Part shown: piece by piece, positions 23,520 to 35,198 of the stretch | Layout of the letters: the number at the start of each line of letters is the position of its first letter | Position numbering within the stretch: the first letter of the stretch is position 1 | Source of the DNA: Berberis thunbergii | Lineage: Eukaryota; Streptophyta; Magnoliopsida; Ranunculales; Berberidaceae | Reading direction: 5' to 3' | Assembly (NCBI GenBank): GCA_003290165.1 | Contig: QNQO01010766.1 | Location: 1 to 64,000 of the forward strand | Length of the DNA: 64,000 nucleotides | Notes under the pieces: generated by a model | What the model saw: only the letters and a program-made list of their open reading frames with translations | What the model was told of the DNA's origin: nothing | The model's database searches: none | Made by a program: the position numbers and the translations under genes

Positions 23520-24125
23520 GCGTACTACACGTGATTGGGTGAACAAATTTAGATGTTTTATCATTCAGTTACTTATTGTGATGCTCTTCAACTTCATATT
23601 CAAGATGGTGCGTGGTGCTTGGTTTGGCTCTAAAATACTGCTTGCCTCTTTGTTTCTCTATATATTCGGCCAAAATCGCAATATTTGGTGCATTAATTAA
23701 TGATAATATAAAAATTAATTACTTTAATATAATATTTTATAATTTAAATAATATATACTTAATTATACAAAACACCAATTGCTAGTCTATGGGGGAAGAA
23801 AATGGACCCAATGAGCTAATTTTGCAAGAGCATAGAACATAAATACATGGGAGACAAATCAAATAGCTATATAAAGTTAATGAGCAAAAATTAATATTTT
23901 TTATTAGATGCTTAGGATAGAAAAATCCGACCCCCGATTGGAAGCCTCAAGGTCGAAGATGGATGCATGATTACATCCATCTTCAAACTTGAGGCTTCCA
24001 ACCGTGGGTCAGATTTTTCGATCATGAGCATGTAAACAAAAATTGGGAATATTTGCTCAATTGTGTTGGGTTTATGTTGCCTTCTATTACTCATCTTCTA
24101 TTAAGTTTCTCAAGTTTCATGAGCA
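23520..24125 (+). pseudogene. Putative small secreted peptide gene remnant, unit B (promoter and signal-peptide exon)
   Basis: The sequence TTGGCTCTAAAATACTG and CTCTATATATTCGGCCAAAA matches the promoter of unit A, and CTATTACTCATCTTCTATTAAG (24086 on) matches the hydrophobic exon of unit A. The start codon is degraded to ATT and stops interrupt the frame. A hairpin MITE (23918-24022) sits between promoter and exon. The direct repeat beginning at 24193 ends with a proline-rich exon-like block at 25525-25655, which could be the second exon of this unit. Confidence 0.35.
23918..24022. mobile_element. Small hairpin MITE
   Basis: Two arms of about 45 bases pair: GAAAAATCCGACCCCCGATT with its near complement near AACCGTGGGTCAGATTTTTC, plus TTGGAAGCCTCAAG / CTTGAGGCTTCCAA and AGATGGATG / CATCCATCT. 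The loop is very short. Superfamily not assigned; no clear target duplication. Confidence 0.7.
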
Positions 24126-24192
24126 GCATGTCAACCATTAGTTTAAGAGGGAGTTTTTTTTTTTTTTGCCACTAATTCTAATAAAACAAATT

Positions 24193-25660
24193 CTCGAAAA
24201 ATAACTTTTAAGACATACTTTTTCACATAATAGAGAATTTAGATTTCGTAATTGATGTAATGACTAATTTGTGCATATTTTTATATATTTTTATGACCAA
24301 CAAGGACTATTTCATTAACTCATGTTAACTTATAAACTTATATGACATATTTACCCTTCTTAAACAAATAGAAACCTAATTTTATACTTTTGTAACCAAC
24401 GATGACTATTTTTTTTATTAATGATTCTAATTTTTATTTTATTTTGTTGTTTTAACTTTTTTTTAAACCCTTAATCCCTCCCATTCCATTAATCATTTTT
24501 TTTTTGTTAATTTTTTTTATTTTTTCTAGTTCTTTAATTGCAGTTTGAGCAATTATTTTATGACATTTGTTAGGTACAAATGACTACATTAATATTTTCA
24601 TGTTAGCATTTTTTTTTTTTTTTTGAATGTTTTGTCACTCTGAATGTGTTTGATTTGATTAGTTGTGAAGGTATATTTGAGTTTGAAGAACAAATTTTTT
24701 TTCTTCAATTCTCTGTCACTATTTAGTTTACATGAAATTATCTTATTCAATATTGGTTTTCATTTTACCTCTAAGGCTATGGTAATGCTCTGTGGTATAG
24801 CCTATGATTAAATAGCGACAGAGAATAAAATATATTATTTTACAGGTACCCATGCATTGAAGAATAGGAAATCAAATTTCGATAGTGAAAAAATTTATTT
24901 TATTAACTATATTATGGAATAAGAAACAATGATAATTAAAACCAAAATTTTAACCATCATTACGAAAAGTAATGCATTGGTACCTGTAATTTTTTCTAAT
25001 CAAATTTATGACACGTTAACCAAATTAATTTTATTAAATAATTAAAAACAAACTTCTAATTATCATTAATTACATTATGAAAAGTTTATCAAATCTTAGC
25101 ATAATAATTTGATTAATTTGTCAGTAAATCAAAATTTATAATTGGTTGCTAATAATTAGAATCATTAATATCTATACCTACCAGTGGCATGGGTAGGAGG
25201 TGTTAAGGGTAATTTTTTTTAGAATTATTAATAAAAGAGTTATTGTTGGTCATAAAAGAGTTATTGTTTATCATAAAAGTATGAAATTAAGTTTTCTATT
25301 TGTTTAGGAAGAGGAACAATGTTCTATAACTTTATGAGTTAACCCGGGTTAATAAAAGAGTACCGGTTGATTATAAAAGTATGCACAAATTAACCATTAC
25401 ATCAACTACGATATCTAAATTTTCTATTTTGTGAAGTATGCATTAAAAGTCATTTTCCACAAATTTCTTAAGAATTTGTGACATATTTTGACAATATCTC
25501 CCTTACAGTAACATTGGATGAGATTATCATGGACGAGGCATTTTCGGGATAGTCCGCCTAAGAAGCCACCATCTCCTCATGGAAAGCCCATGGTGCATCT
25601 TGGAATTTGAAGACCACCCGCACCCATCATATATAAACATTGAAATGAGAATGTTTGAGG
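24193..25660 (+). repeat. 1.5 kb direct repeat, copy 1
   Basis: Begins TCTCGAAAAATAACTTTTAA and ends GAAATGAGAATGTTTGA. Copy 2 lies at 26536-28025 in the same direction, with many substitutions and small indels. The copies do not begin with TG or end with CA and no primer site lies between them, so I do not call them LTRs. The last 130 bases are better conserved than the rest and look like an exon. Confidence 0.8.
25525..25655 (+). pseudogene. Proline-rich exon-like block, copy 1
   Basis: After CCCTTACAG (a possible splice acceptor) the frame reads SWTRHFRDSPPKKPPSPHGK and continues to PPAPIIYKH before a stop, with one in-frame TGA. The second copy at 27880-28010 reads through at that position. 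Only about six bases of 110 differ and the one indel between the copies is a 3-base unit. A proline-rich basic C-terminus following a separate signal-peptide exon is the layout of several plant peptide hormones, but this sequence matches none I know. Two other frames are also partly open here, so the coding frame is not proven. Confidence 0.35.
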
Positions 25661-26095
25661 TGAGCAAGTTATTTTCATTTTACTAAAGTTGCGTAAATTG
25701 TCTCGCAATGAAAACGGAATAGTGTCGTTGACTTTCGGCTAACTTATATGCTCGATCAAGACCGACTCTCAAGCTCATTAAAATAAAAAAAATTGTCGTA
25801 TGATGAGTTATCTGATAAACACAATTTGAATCACTTGAAAATATTTTGAAATGAGTAAGTTATGGTCATTTTACTCAAGTCGCGCAAATCTATCCCGCAA
25901 TGAAAACGGGGTAGTGTCCCTGACTTTCGGTCAACTTATATGCTCGATTGAGACCTATTCTTAACCTCATCAAAGCACAAAATTTGTAGTACTCTGTGTT
26001 ATCTAACAAATACAATTTGAATCACTTGAAATTGTATTGAAATGAGAAAGTTATGATCATTTTACTTAAGTCATGTAAATCTGTTAAAAAAAGTA
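25661..26095 (+). repeat. Tandem repeat of about 190 bp, 2.3 copies
   Basis: GAG(C/T/A)AAGTTAT begins copies at about 25662, 25853 and 26042, each followed by TCATTTTAC and, in the first two, CGCAATGAAAACGG, GACTTTCGG and CTTATATGCTCGAT. The copies are diverged. Non-coding. Confidence 0.8.
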
Positions 26096-26535
26096 TGTTT
26101 TCACCCATTCGCATTGGGCAATGCGAGGTTTGGTCTCAACTTCGCCATACCTTTTTGATGAAGAGAAAGGAGGAGAAAATTTTGAATTTTTATTAATGGT
26201 ATGGGAGAGAAGCGATGATGTGAGAAATAAAGTAGGTGGTGTGGGATGACACCTATGGTGGTGCTAAATAGTCGCTGCCTATAAACATTCGGGGTTGTGG
26301 ATGTATGTACGAGTTAAAAAAAATGTACAAGGTACTATTTTAATACAAAATTATTGAAATAATGCAGTTTATGATTTATCTTGGCAAGTGACAACGGGAT
26401 AAGCCTTTTTGCAATTAAGGAGTTTCAATTAAAATGGTCTGAATTTATATTTTACTTTCTTAATATGCTAAAATTCAATAGCAAATGGGGATAAGCCTTG
26501 TTAAAATTAGGATAATTTCTTAATATGCTAAATTT
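26096..26535. other. Unassigned stretch between direct repeats
   Basis: Contains no gene I can support. A phrase around TTAATATGCTAAA occurs twice near 26461 and 26521. Confidence 0.4.
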
Positions 26536-28025
26536 CTCGAAAAAATGATTTTTAAAGCCTACTTTTTCACAAAATAGACAATTTAGATACCATAATTGAT
26601 GTAATGACTAATTTATGCATACTTTTATACTTTTATGACCAACAATGACTATTTCATTAACCTATGTTAACTCATAAAATTATAGGACATATTTACCTTT
26701 CCCAAACAACTAGAAACCTAATTTTATACTTTTGTAACCAACAATGACTCTTTTTATTAATGATTTTAATTTTATTTTATTTTTAAAATTTTGTTTTTAA
26801 CCCATAACCCCTCCCACCCCATTAATCATTATTTTTTTTTGTTAATTTTTATTTTCTTATGTTATCTTGTTCTGTAATTGCAGTTTGAGCAATTAATTTA
26901 TAACATTTGTTAAGTACAAATGGCTACATTAATATTTTCATGTTAGCATTTTTTTTATTCTTGAATGTTTTGTCACTCTGAATGTGTTCGACTTGACTAG
27001 TTGTGAAGGTATATCTGAGTTTGAAAAACATATTTATTTTTACTTCAATTCTATTTCACTATTTAGTTTACATGAAATTATCTTATTCAATATTGGTTTT
27101 CATTTGACCTTTGAGGCTATGATCTTGCTCTGTGGTAGATAGCTTATGACTAAATAGAGACAGAGAATAAAATATATTATTTTACAAATACCCATGCATT
27201 GAAGAATAGGAAATCAAATTTCGATAGTGGAAAATTTTATTTTATTGTGAAATTTTTTATTTTATTAACTACATTATGGAATAAGAAGCAAGGATAATTA
27301 AAACCGAATTTCTAACCATCATTAAGAAAAGTAATGCATGGGGTACCTGTAAAATTTTCTAATCAAATTTATGACAAGTTAACAAAATTAATTTTATTAA
27401 ATAATTAAAACCAAACTTCTAATTATCATTAATTACATTATGAAAAGTTTACCAAACCTTAGCATAATAATTTGATTAACTTGTTAGTCAATAAAAACTT
27501 TTAAAAATTTATAATTGGTTGCTAATAATTAGAATCATTAATATCTATACCTACCAGCGGCATGGGTGGGAGGAGTTAAGGGTAAAAAAAAATTAGAATT
27601 ATTAATAAGAGAGTCATTGTTAGTCATAAAAGTATAAAATTAGGTTTTCTATTTTTTTATGAATAGTAAAAATGTCCTATAACTTTTATGAGTTAACCTG
27701 AGTTAATAAAAGAGTCATGGTTGGTCATAAAAATATAAAAGTAGGCACAAATTAGCCATTACATCAACTACGATATGTAAATGGTCTATTTTGTGAAGAA
27801 ATAGGCTAAGCCTTAAAAATCATTTTCCATAAATTTCTTGAGAATTTGTGGCATATTTTTACAATACCTCCCTTACGGCAGCATTGGAGTTTATCATGGA
27901 CGAGGCATTTTCGGGATAGTTTGCCTAAGAAGCCACCATCTCCTCATGGAAAGCCTATGGTGCATCCTGGAATTTGGAGACCACCCGCACCCATTATATA
28001 TAAACATTGAAATGAGAATATTTGA
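26536..28025 (+). repeat. 1.5 kb direct repeat, copy 2
   Basis: Second copy of the segment at 24193-25660, same orientation. It keeps the same order of landmarks (TGATGTAATGACTAATTT, TCACTATTTAGTTTACATG, CATAAAAGTAT) and ends GAAATGAGAATATTTGA. Includes a second proline-rich exon-like block at 27880-28010. Confidence 0.8.
27880..28010 (+). pseudogene. Proline-rich exon-like block, copy 2
   Basis: The frame reads HWSLSWTRHFRDSLPKKPPS and continues through KPMVHPGIWRPPAP to a stop after YKH, uninterrupted, unlike copy 1. A possible acceptor AG (CGGCAG) precedes it. I do not recognise the product. No matching signal-peptide exon lies directly upstream; the nearest is in unit B at about 24060. 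Confidence 0.35.
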
Positions 28026-28559
28026 CACGAGTTGATGTTTAATTTTTCTCATGTTGTGGTCATTTTGTAAGCAATATTAAGTTTTACTTTTAAGACCTTA
28101 TCGAAATTTGGATTAGTATAATAAATTTATAAGCTTTAGATTATCAACTTGCTAGCATTTTCAGAATTTAATCTGCTTTATGTAGGCAATATTAGTTTTT
28201 ATTTTCACATGAACGTTCCTGACTCGAGGCATTAATGACAAGAATGCCTCTGGAACTTGAAGATATTTGGTTCCGCTGCTATCAGCTCATATGCAATCCG
28301 CTTGTATACATTTGAGGGACAATATTTCAATTTGAAATTTTTTTTGTTATGCTAAGCAAACTCTTGAATTTTTAGTCCCATCAACTGTAATTTACAGTGG
28401 TATAATGAACCTTTCTCATATTTTAATAACTTTTTCACATTTTAATATGAACTTTGAAACATCAAACTCATACCAAATTCTGACAAGAAACTACCCCAAA
28501 TAGATTTGGAGAATTTGTAGTGAAGCAACTAGTGGTCCAGAGTCTCATCAATCTCATTA
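28026..28559. other. Unassigned AT-rich stretch
   Basis: No gene, RNA or structured repeat seen. Confidence 0.4.
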
Positions 28560-30010
28560 CAAAACACACAAAGACTTCATGTGTGGATGCCTATTTTCCT
28601 TAACCTATCTTTAATCAAGATCCTCTCATACAATACTAACCAACTTAAGAAATTAATCCGAGGAAGAAGATTTTTCACCCAAACCAAATTGTTGTAAGAG
28701 GAAATGAAGGGGTTGGAGTGAGTTTCATAATGAAAGGCAACCAACAAACCAGAAAAAAATTTCACCGAGAAACCCACGCCTTTACCTTTCCACACCAAAC
28801 TATCAGATCCCTCCGAGAACATTTAACTATCCAACAGGTGCATTAACTTGGCGACATTTTCCAGCTCCCCATCACTTAAGGGTCTTCGAAAGGAAAAATC
28901 TCAAGAACCTTCATTAGACAAAAAAATTGCTAATTCTCCCATTTTGTGGTTGTTAATGAGAAACAACATTGGAAACAAATTCTTCAAAGGATGGTTGTGA
29001 CACCAAGAATCATGCCAGAAAGAGATGAGATTGACATTGCCACATCGAAGCGAGGTATAAGGGTAGAAAACACTTGGGCACTGGGAGACAGACTTCCACA
29101 AAGAGCAACCATAGGGAGTGTACTTGGTTTTGCTATCCCAATCCCATTTATTTCGCACATATTTATCAATGATGAGCGATAACCATAAATTGTCATCTTC
29201 TTCTGCAAATCGTCAAAGCCACTTAAAAAGTAATGTTAAGTTGAAAGTGCTCACTTGGCGAATGCCTACACCGCCTCGAGTTTTGGGACGACAAATTTTC
29301 TCCCAACCCACTAGATGCATCTTTCTAGAGTTTTGAGTGGAACTCCAAAGGAAGTCACGCATAATACGTTTTATCTTGGCTGCTATTGAATAGAGTACCT
29401 TGATAAGAGACAGAAGGAACACACATGGATAAAAGCTAAAGTGGATTGGACAAGTGCTAGCTTGCTTGTTTTAGTGAGGAATTTGCGTTTCCAAGACGCA
29501 AGTCTCGATTCCATGCTTTCGATCGTTTCATCCCACACAGTTTTAATTTTAAATCTAGCTTCCAAAGGCATGCCCAAGTACTTAACTGGAAGCTGACCCG
29601 CTGCGCAAACCAAATATACTCGCCAACTGCTGCAAATGGGGGACGCCTCCAATGGGCAGCACCACAGATTGTGGAAGTTGATTTTCAGACCTGAAATAAC
29701 TTCGAACCAAAACATAATTCTTTTAAGAGCAAGAACCTGAGTAGCAAAGGAATCATAGAAGAAGATAGTATCATTAACATACTCCAATGGGTAACACCAC
29801 AGATTTGTGGAAGTTGATTTTCAGACCTGAAATAACTTAGAATCAAAGCATAATTCTTTTAAGAGCAAAAACCTGAGTAGCAGAGGCATCACAGAAGAAG
29901 ATAATATCATCAACATACTGAAGAATGAAAATAGAAAAACTACCATCTGCGACTGAAAACCTTCTCACTAGACTAGAGTGGTCGGAGCTTTTCAATTCGT
30001 ATAGTAGCAA
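28560..30010 (-). pseudogene. LINE ORF2 fragment (reverse transcriptase and zinc-binding end), minus strand
   Basis: Reading leftward, frames at 29383-29787 give a reverse transcriptase piece (FWFEVISGLKINFHN, QLPVKYLGMPLEARFK, ASWKRKFLTKTSKLALVQS), then 29213-29422 (RPKTRGGVGIRQ), 28901-29158 (ISFWHDSWCHNHPL) and 28577-28822 (NNLVWVKNLLPRINFLSWLV, the zinc-binding region). The 5' half of the element and the endonuclease are missing. A duplication of about 140 bp (29640-29785 and 29788-29925) repeats the catalytic region, one copy reading YVND and the other YVDD. It is a dead fragment of a different L1 copy from that at 10998-17591. Confidence 0.88.
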
Positions 30011-30123
30011 AGAAAATAAGAGTGTTTTTGTTCAGTATCTTAATAGAGCCCAAATGATCTAGTAAGGGCAATATAAGTTGGACGAAAAATAACACGCTTT
30101 TTCAAGAAATCCATGCCTCTTAA

Positions 30124-30824
30124 TGTTGGAGAACAATCATAACAATGTATAAATGTATTTGAAATAAATAATGTAACAATACAAATATTATTTGTATTAT
30201 AAATTGATTACAACAAAATAAATAAATCTACTAACTTGTATTGCAGATAGAGACTTGCGAAATCTATATATTGAATTGGGGAAGTTGGTACATCTTGATT
30301 TGTAGATAGAGGCTAGCGGATACGCTATGTCCTATAGACATAATTCACCCCTACTCAATGCTATAGTTCCTTAGGCATCTGACTAACAAGATTCAACTAT
30401 CTAATACCAACACCCTATCACAAGGGTGTAGAATCTGTCGAATTTATCGAATGTGATCTCTCTTAGAAGTGATGAATGAATAAAACAACTTTGAAAAAAA
30501 AATCTATTTAAGAAACATGTTTTTCTCTTGTAAAGTAAAAACAATTTATATCCGTTGAATTAGAAAGAGTGTGTTGATCACACACATCCGTTCTCAAATC
30601 AACACAAAGACTTGAAGTGCAAAAAAGGCTTATAATCAATAGGCAAGCCCTATCTTTTGATTTATAAATAAATAATATATATTGTTATTAATAGTTAATA
30701 AGCTCAAGGCCTAATGCTTCTTTATTAATTAATAAGTGTTGAAAATCAACACTTATAAATACATTATGATGACTTCACACAATAGATGTGGGACTATTTG
30801 TTATTTGCTATATAAACTCCAACA
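30124..30824. mobile_element. Solo LTR, Copia-like
   Basis: Starts TGTTGGAGAAC and ends AAACTCCAACA; the 8-base ends TGTTGGAG/CTCCAACA are perfect inverted repeats with TG...CA termini, and the 701 bp length suits an LTR. No primer-binding site, internal region or second LTR is next to it. Flanks are CTTAA and CTAAC, so a clean 5 bp target duplication is not preserved. Confidence 0.7.
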
Positions 30825-31285
30825 CTAACTAGATAAGAATATGAGAAACAAACACTACTTAGTGAAAGTATTGAAATATTAATGGCCCTTGGATTACATC
30901 CATCCTCAACCTTAAATCATTTTTTTTTGCTTGATAATTTGAGCTCTCTACTGGAAATGCTCTTGTAACCCAAAATTTTAGATCAATTTTTTCTAGATGA
31001 CTATCGCGGCGTGCGATTGACTTTGGGTAAGGGTCCCTCACTTGCTTATGTGGTGTGTGTGGAATGAAAGAAATATGATTTGAAGCATTACGATGGATAT
31101 TAGGGAGTTAACTTGTTCTGGAGGATGGGTTTAACTTGTAATCAATTTAGGGAATTATTTTTCAACATTTTCATGGTGTCTTGGCAGTCTTTGTTATACG
31201 AGTGATATATTTGTTTATGTTGTATTGAGTGTCTCACTCATCTCTTCAATAAAAAATTTCTTGTATGGCAAAAAAAAAAACTACA
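30825..31285 (+). repeat. LINE 3' end remnant with poly(A)
   Basis: The reading around 31040 gives WCVWNERN, a phrase seen at the C-terminal end of plant LINE ORF2, and the stretch ends TTCTTGTATGGC plus 11 A at 31269-31279, like the tail at 7086-7200. Frames are broken. The first 150 bases are unassigned. Confidence 0.5.
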
Positions 31286-31309
31286 ACTAGAGACAGTATG
31301 GAAATAAGA

Positions 31310-32030
31310 CTTAAATTCAAGATGGTCCGTGGGGTATGGTTTTGCCTTAATATTCTAGCTCAAGCTCTTAATCTTGAAAAGTATAACATGTTTTTGAAGA
31401 ATTTGGACATTTGCAAAGCAAAACACTGATTGAGTTGTGCTAAAATTTTCTCAACTTAAAGGTCCTGTGAATTGAGAGGAGTAGTGTTAGGTGAAGAAAA
31501 TTCTTCTTTGGAATTTCTAGTACAAATGGATGAAAGGAATGCTAAAAAAAAATAAAAATTGTCTAGGTCGACAAGGCTTTTGGGGTGTAATACAAGCATG
31601 GACTTGTGGACTTTGGACAACTTCACTCAAAGCATGGACTTTTTTTTTTTTTTTTCAATCAACCTAATCTCTTCTATTTTTTCAACAATTTTTCTAGAGA
31701 GCCAAGCTCGCCCAATACCATCCATCATCCTAGAGATTGGGACATTTCCAACATCTCTAGGACGATGGATGGTATTGGGCTGGCCTGATGCAGGCCTGGC
31801 TCTCTAGATTTTTTTGTTTTTTCAAGCTCTTAATCTTAAAAAAGTATAACATGTTTTTGAAGAAATTTGGACATCTGCAAAGCAAAACACTGATTTAGTT
31901 GCACTAAAATTTTCTCAATCTAAAGGTCCCGTGAATTGTGAGAACTGGTGTTAGGTCGAGACTATTCTTCTTTAGAATTTCTAGTACAAATTAACAAAAG
32001 GAATGCTAAAATTGTCTAGGTTGACAGTAT
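31310..32030. repeat. Direct duplication of about 200 bp flanking a MITE
   Basis: CAAGCTCTTAATCTTGAAAA through GAATGCTAAA (31362-31542) recurs at 31825-32010 with about 90 percent agreement. Between the copies lie a T-rich stretch and a hairpin MITE. The segment just before copy 1 (AATTCAAGATGGTCCGTGG) resembles the promoter of unit B at 23600, which suggests part of the secreted-peptide family was duplicated here. Confidence 0.7.
31694..31807. mobile_element. Foldback MITE with CTAGAGAGCC ends, member 2
   Basis: Ends CTAGAGAGCC and GGCTCTCTAG match the element at 10304-10527. The inner arms CCCAATACCATCCATC and GATGGATGGTATTGGG, then CCTAGAGAT and ATCTCTAGG, make a long near-perfect hairpin. 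Length 114 bp. Flanks are T-rich so the target duplication cannot be read. Confidence 0.75.
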
Positions 32031-32189
32031 TGGTTATTGGTGTTGACTTGAATAGTCTCACATCTATTAAAGTGGAGTAGTCATGAGAGAATATAAAGAG
32101 TGGTCCACTCCCTAATAATAATGCATTTTAAATAAAATTCTACACTTAGGGCACAATTCTAGTAGTGTTTTAAGTTGACGACAATATCG

Positions 32190-32735
32190 TTACCATATAT
32201 AGTAGACTCGGAACAAGTGGTATTAGAGCCAATGGTTTAGATAGAATTTGACAAACTTGAAGTTGCATCCCTCCATTTCCCCCTACATATTTGGCCAAAA
32301 AGTCAACATTTGATGCATAAATCCATTTGGTGGATGCATTTGCTTGGGTTTTGAAGAACAATCCATTGAAGTCCCTTTCTAGTTGAGAAAAATTTAGGGG
32401 CAAAAACCACATGCTTTGTAGAATTGTGACTACTTTCCTCTATAAATTTAGAAAAAATATTTGCTCAGTTCTCATCACATTGTCTAACTGTTTGTTTTCA
32501 AGCACCGAAACCAGAGAAAATGGGGCGATTTACACGATTATTGAATTTATTTTTCATGTTACTCCTTGTCTCTCAAGTTTCTTGCAAGCTATTTTTCCTT
32601 TACTTATTTATTTATTTATTAGCAAATGGGAAATTTCAAAAAGTGAAGGCTTATCATAGTTTAGCGTGTACTTTTTTAGTGTTAGTGGTAACCTTTTGTG
32701 TATACCTATTTTTATGTTTTGGAACTGAACATTAA
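32190..32735 (+). CDS. Putative small secreted peptide, unit C (signal-peptide exon, frame open)
   Basis: The leader GCATCCCTCCATTTCCCCCT followed by ACATATTTGGCCAAAA matches the promoter phrases of units A and B. An ATG at 32520 opens a 71-codon frame beginning MGRFTRLLNLFFMLLLVSQV, a good signal peptide with cleavage likely after SQVSC. The rest of the frame is hydrophobic and may be read-through into an intron. No proline-rich second exon is visible before the LINE at 33130. The product is unknown. It could be an intact first exon of a family member cut by later insertions, or chance. Confidence 0.35.
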
Positions 32736-33129
32736 TTAGATCTCTCTTGATGCAAGGGAAGAAATGGAAAGAGATAACGAAGAATCTGAATTTTGTGATG
32801 ATGTCTATTTTCTTGGTTTTTTTACAAAATTATGAAAAAGTTAAAAAAATAAAACAAATATATTATCATCATCAACCTCAAAGGTGTGGAGAATTTTTTT
32901 TTCACTCAACCTAATTTCTATATATATATATATATATTATATTTTTTTTTCATGTAAATTTTTTTCTTAGAACTAAACAAACTTGAGAGTTATTTCTTGA
33001 AACATAGCTGACTCTGCTGCTAATAATAATTGTGTCAAAACACATTGTGTCATCAGGTTACCCATGCCTAAACAAGTCATCTATACGCAAACTTCAACAT
33101 GTTTATTAATTAATCTATACGCAATATGA
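32736..33129. other. Unassigned AT-rich stretch with (TA)n
   Basis: A TA dinucleotide run lies at about 32919-32940. No gene supported. Confidence 0.4.
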
Positions 33130-35198
33130 ATAACATGGTCGTAGGTGAGAGATCAGATATGGTTCCGGGGAGGTGAGGGTTTCTTCATCTCCGGCTTAGG
33201 CAGGCGAGAGGGATCAGATCTGCAACTCCAACTCAATGAGGGCTTCTTCGATTCCGACTCTGATTTGCACAGATCGGGCACGTCCATCCACGATCTGCTG
33301 CTGATCGAGTAGATCTGTTGTTGGGGTGAATCGATTTGATGACAACTCGATAGACTTGGACATGAATACCACGGATAGGCCACCGGAGAGCGAGGGAGCC
33401 ACGGTTGGCAAGAAGACTGGCACTCCTTCGTTTGCGCAGATTGTAGGAAGGTTCAGACGTAATGAAGTTGATGAGTCACCCACAGACCATGTGTATTCGA
33501 ATTTTTATGGTAAGCCCTCTGTTTCCTTATCAAATATGGATCTTGAAAGAGGCAAGATGTATATGAAATATGCTTTGGTGATGAAGTTTGCTCAAGAAAG
33601 ACCTTACCTAAGTGACATTAGAGATGCAGTAACTAAGTATTGGGGCATTCCCGGTGAATTTACAATTGGCGCCTTAGACTATCGACATGTTCTAATCAAG
33701 TTTTAATCTGAAGAATCAATGATCAAAGCTATGGAAAGAGAGAAATGCAATATGAAAGGGTACCCTTACAGGCTTTCAAAATGGGATTCTTCTTTTGATA
33801 GCAAGAGAGACTCCCGCAACAAACCGGTATGGATCGAACTCCCTCGTTTACATTTGATTCTTTTCCAGCCTAAACTTCTCAAAGTAGTTGTAGAATCGAT
33901 TGGTAAATTTCTAGCCACGGGCAACCTTACAAGGCACCTCTTAAGACCATTTGTAGCTAAGGTTTATGTTTGGATGAATATTTCAAAACCGCTTCCAGAA
34001 AAAATATGGATACAAACTCCAGATCTACCGGGCTTCCGGCAACATATTATGTATCTTCTTCCACCATTGTATTGCAACCAATGTGGACTTCAAAGCCATA
34101 TTGATCAAATATGTTGGGTGAAACACCCTGAGTTGAAGAAGTCAGTACCAACCCAACAACAATCGGAGAAGGATAAAAGTAAGGAGGGGTCAGCAAATGC
34201 TGATTAGGAAGGCTTCAAAAGAGCAGAAAACAAGAAGCACAATAAACAATACTATCAACAAAAGACTACAAATCTTCCAGTCATTCCGGATTCAGCTAAT
34301 GAACACAATGATGGAGCTGGTACTAATGGGGCTAAGAACAAAGTTGAAGTTGAAATCAAATCAGAAAAATTGAACTCAACCAAAAAGATGGACTCAAATT
34401 GTGGATATACTCCTGAAGAACTAACACAATTGACGGATACAGACAAAGCTATGCTCAACAGCTTTGCTCATAATGTAAATGACATTAATGTTGCAATGAC
34501 AGAAGAAAATCAGGCAACAGTGTTGTAGAAGACCAGGCAATAGAAAAGAATGACAAAGAATTGGTGGAAGAACATGGAAGTAAGTACCCAAATGAAATTG
34601 TGCCCAACTCAAACGAGGATGATAAAGTAGAAGAAGTCAACATTATGCCGGCAGCCAATAGTTCAGGTGCAAAGAAAGAAAACAGCTCCCAGGATGATGG
34701 TGAGAAATTTGGGCACCGCAGTGTGATACAACTCACCGAAGCATAACTGAATAAAGCGAAAGGTTTTCTTCCTCTTCCTGAGATTGAATATGCGTTAATG
34801 ATGATAAATGAATACGAAAAGGGGAACATAGTTCCTTCTACGTTGCAAGAAGCTATTGCAAGTCATGGCAAAGATGCAGTGAAGGCAAACTACATTTGGT
34901 TAAAAGATGCAGTGAAGAGCATGAGCCAGGCCTCTCTAGTGATGATGATGTGTTTACAGAACCGGCTACAAAGACGTTCTCTAACACCCACACCAAAGAT
35001 TTTAGAGTTTGTCCCCGAAAATCCAATAGAACTAAGAAATCAAACAAAAGGCACAAAGGCTGAATTGGTTTATAGTCTAAGTTTGTTTTGGTGAATCCTC
35101 TTGTGAGAGTTTGTTTCAGTAGTTGCTTTTACTTTTGTTTAATTTGTATAAAGGTTTTATGGTCCTTAAAACCCAGCTCAATTTCCAACAAAAAAAAA
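33130..35198 (+). pseudogene. LINE ORF1-only copy (DUF4283 and zinc knuckle) with poly(A)
   Basis: One frame runs from 33326 to 34506. It contains the DUF4283 domain (RGKMYMKYALVMKFAQ, YRHVLIKF, PVWIELPRLHLILF) and the zinc knuckle CNQCGLQSHIDQIC at about 34075, followed by an acidic lysine-rich tail. TAA at 33704 and TAG at 34205 interrupt this otherwise single frame; later pieces are 34561-34746 and 34798-35094. A poly(A) run ends it at about 35198. The endonuclease and reverse transcriptase of a normal LINE are absent, so this is a deleted LINE or an ORF1-only copy mobilised by others. Such proteins bind element RNA. Confidence 0.85.

Noticed and set aside
24193..28025. An LTR retrotransposon with 1.5 kb LTRs
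   Set aside because: The direct repeats do not start with TG or end with CA, there is no primer site or purine tract and no retroelement coding sequence between them.
33153..33483. Minus-strand genes at the LINE ORF1 start
   Set aside because: They overlap the well-supported plus-strand DUF4283 frame and have no recognisable domain.
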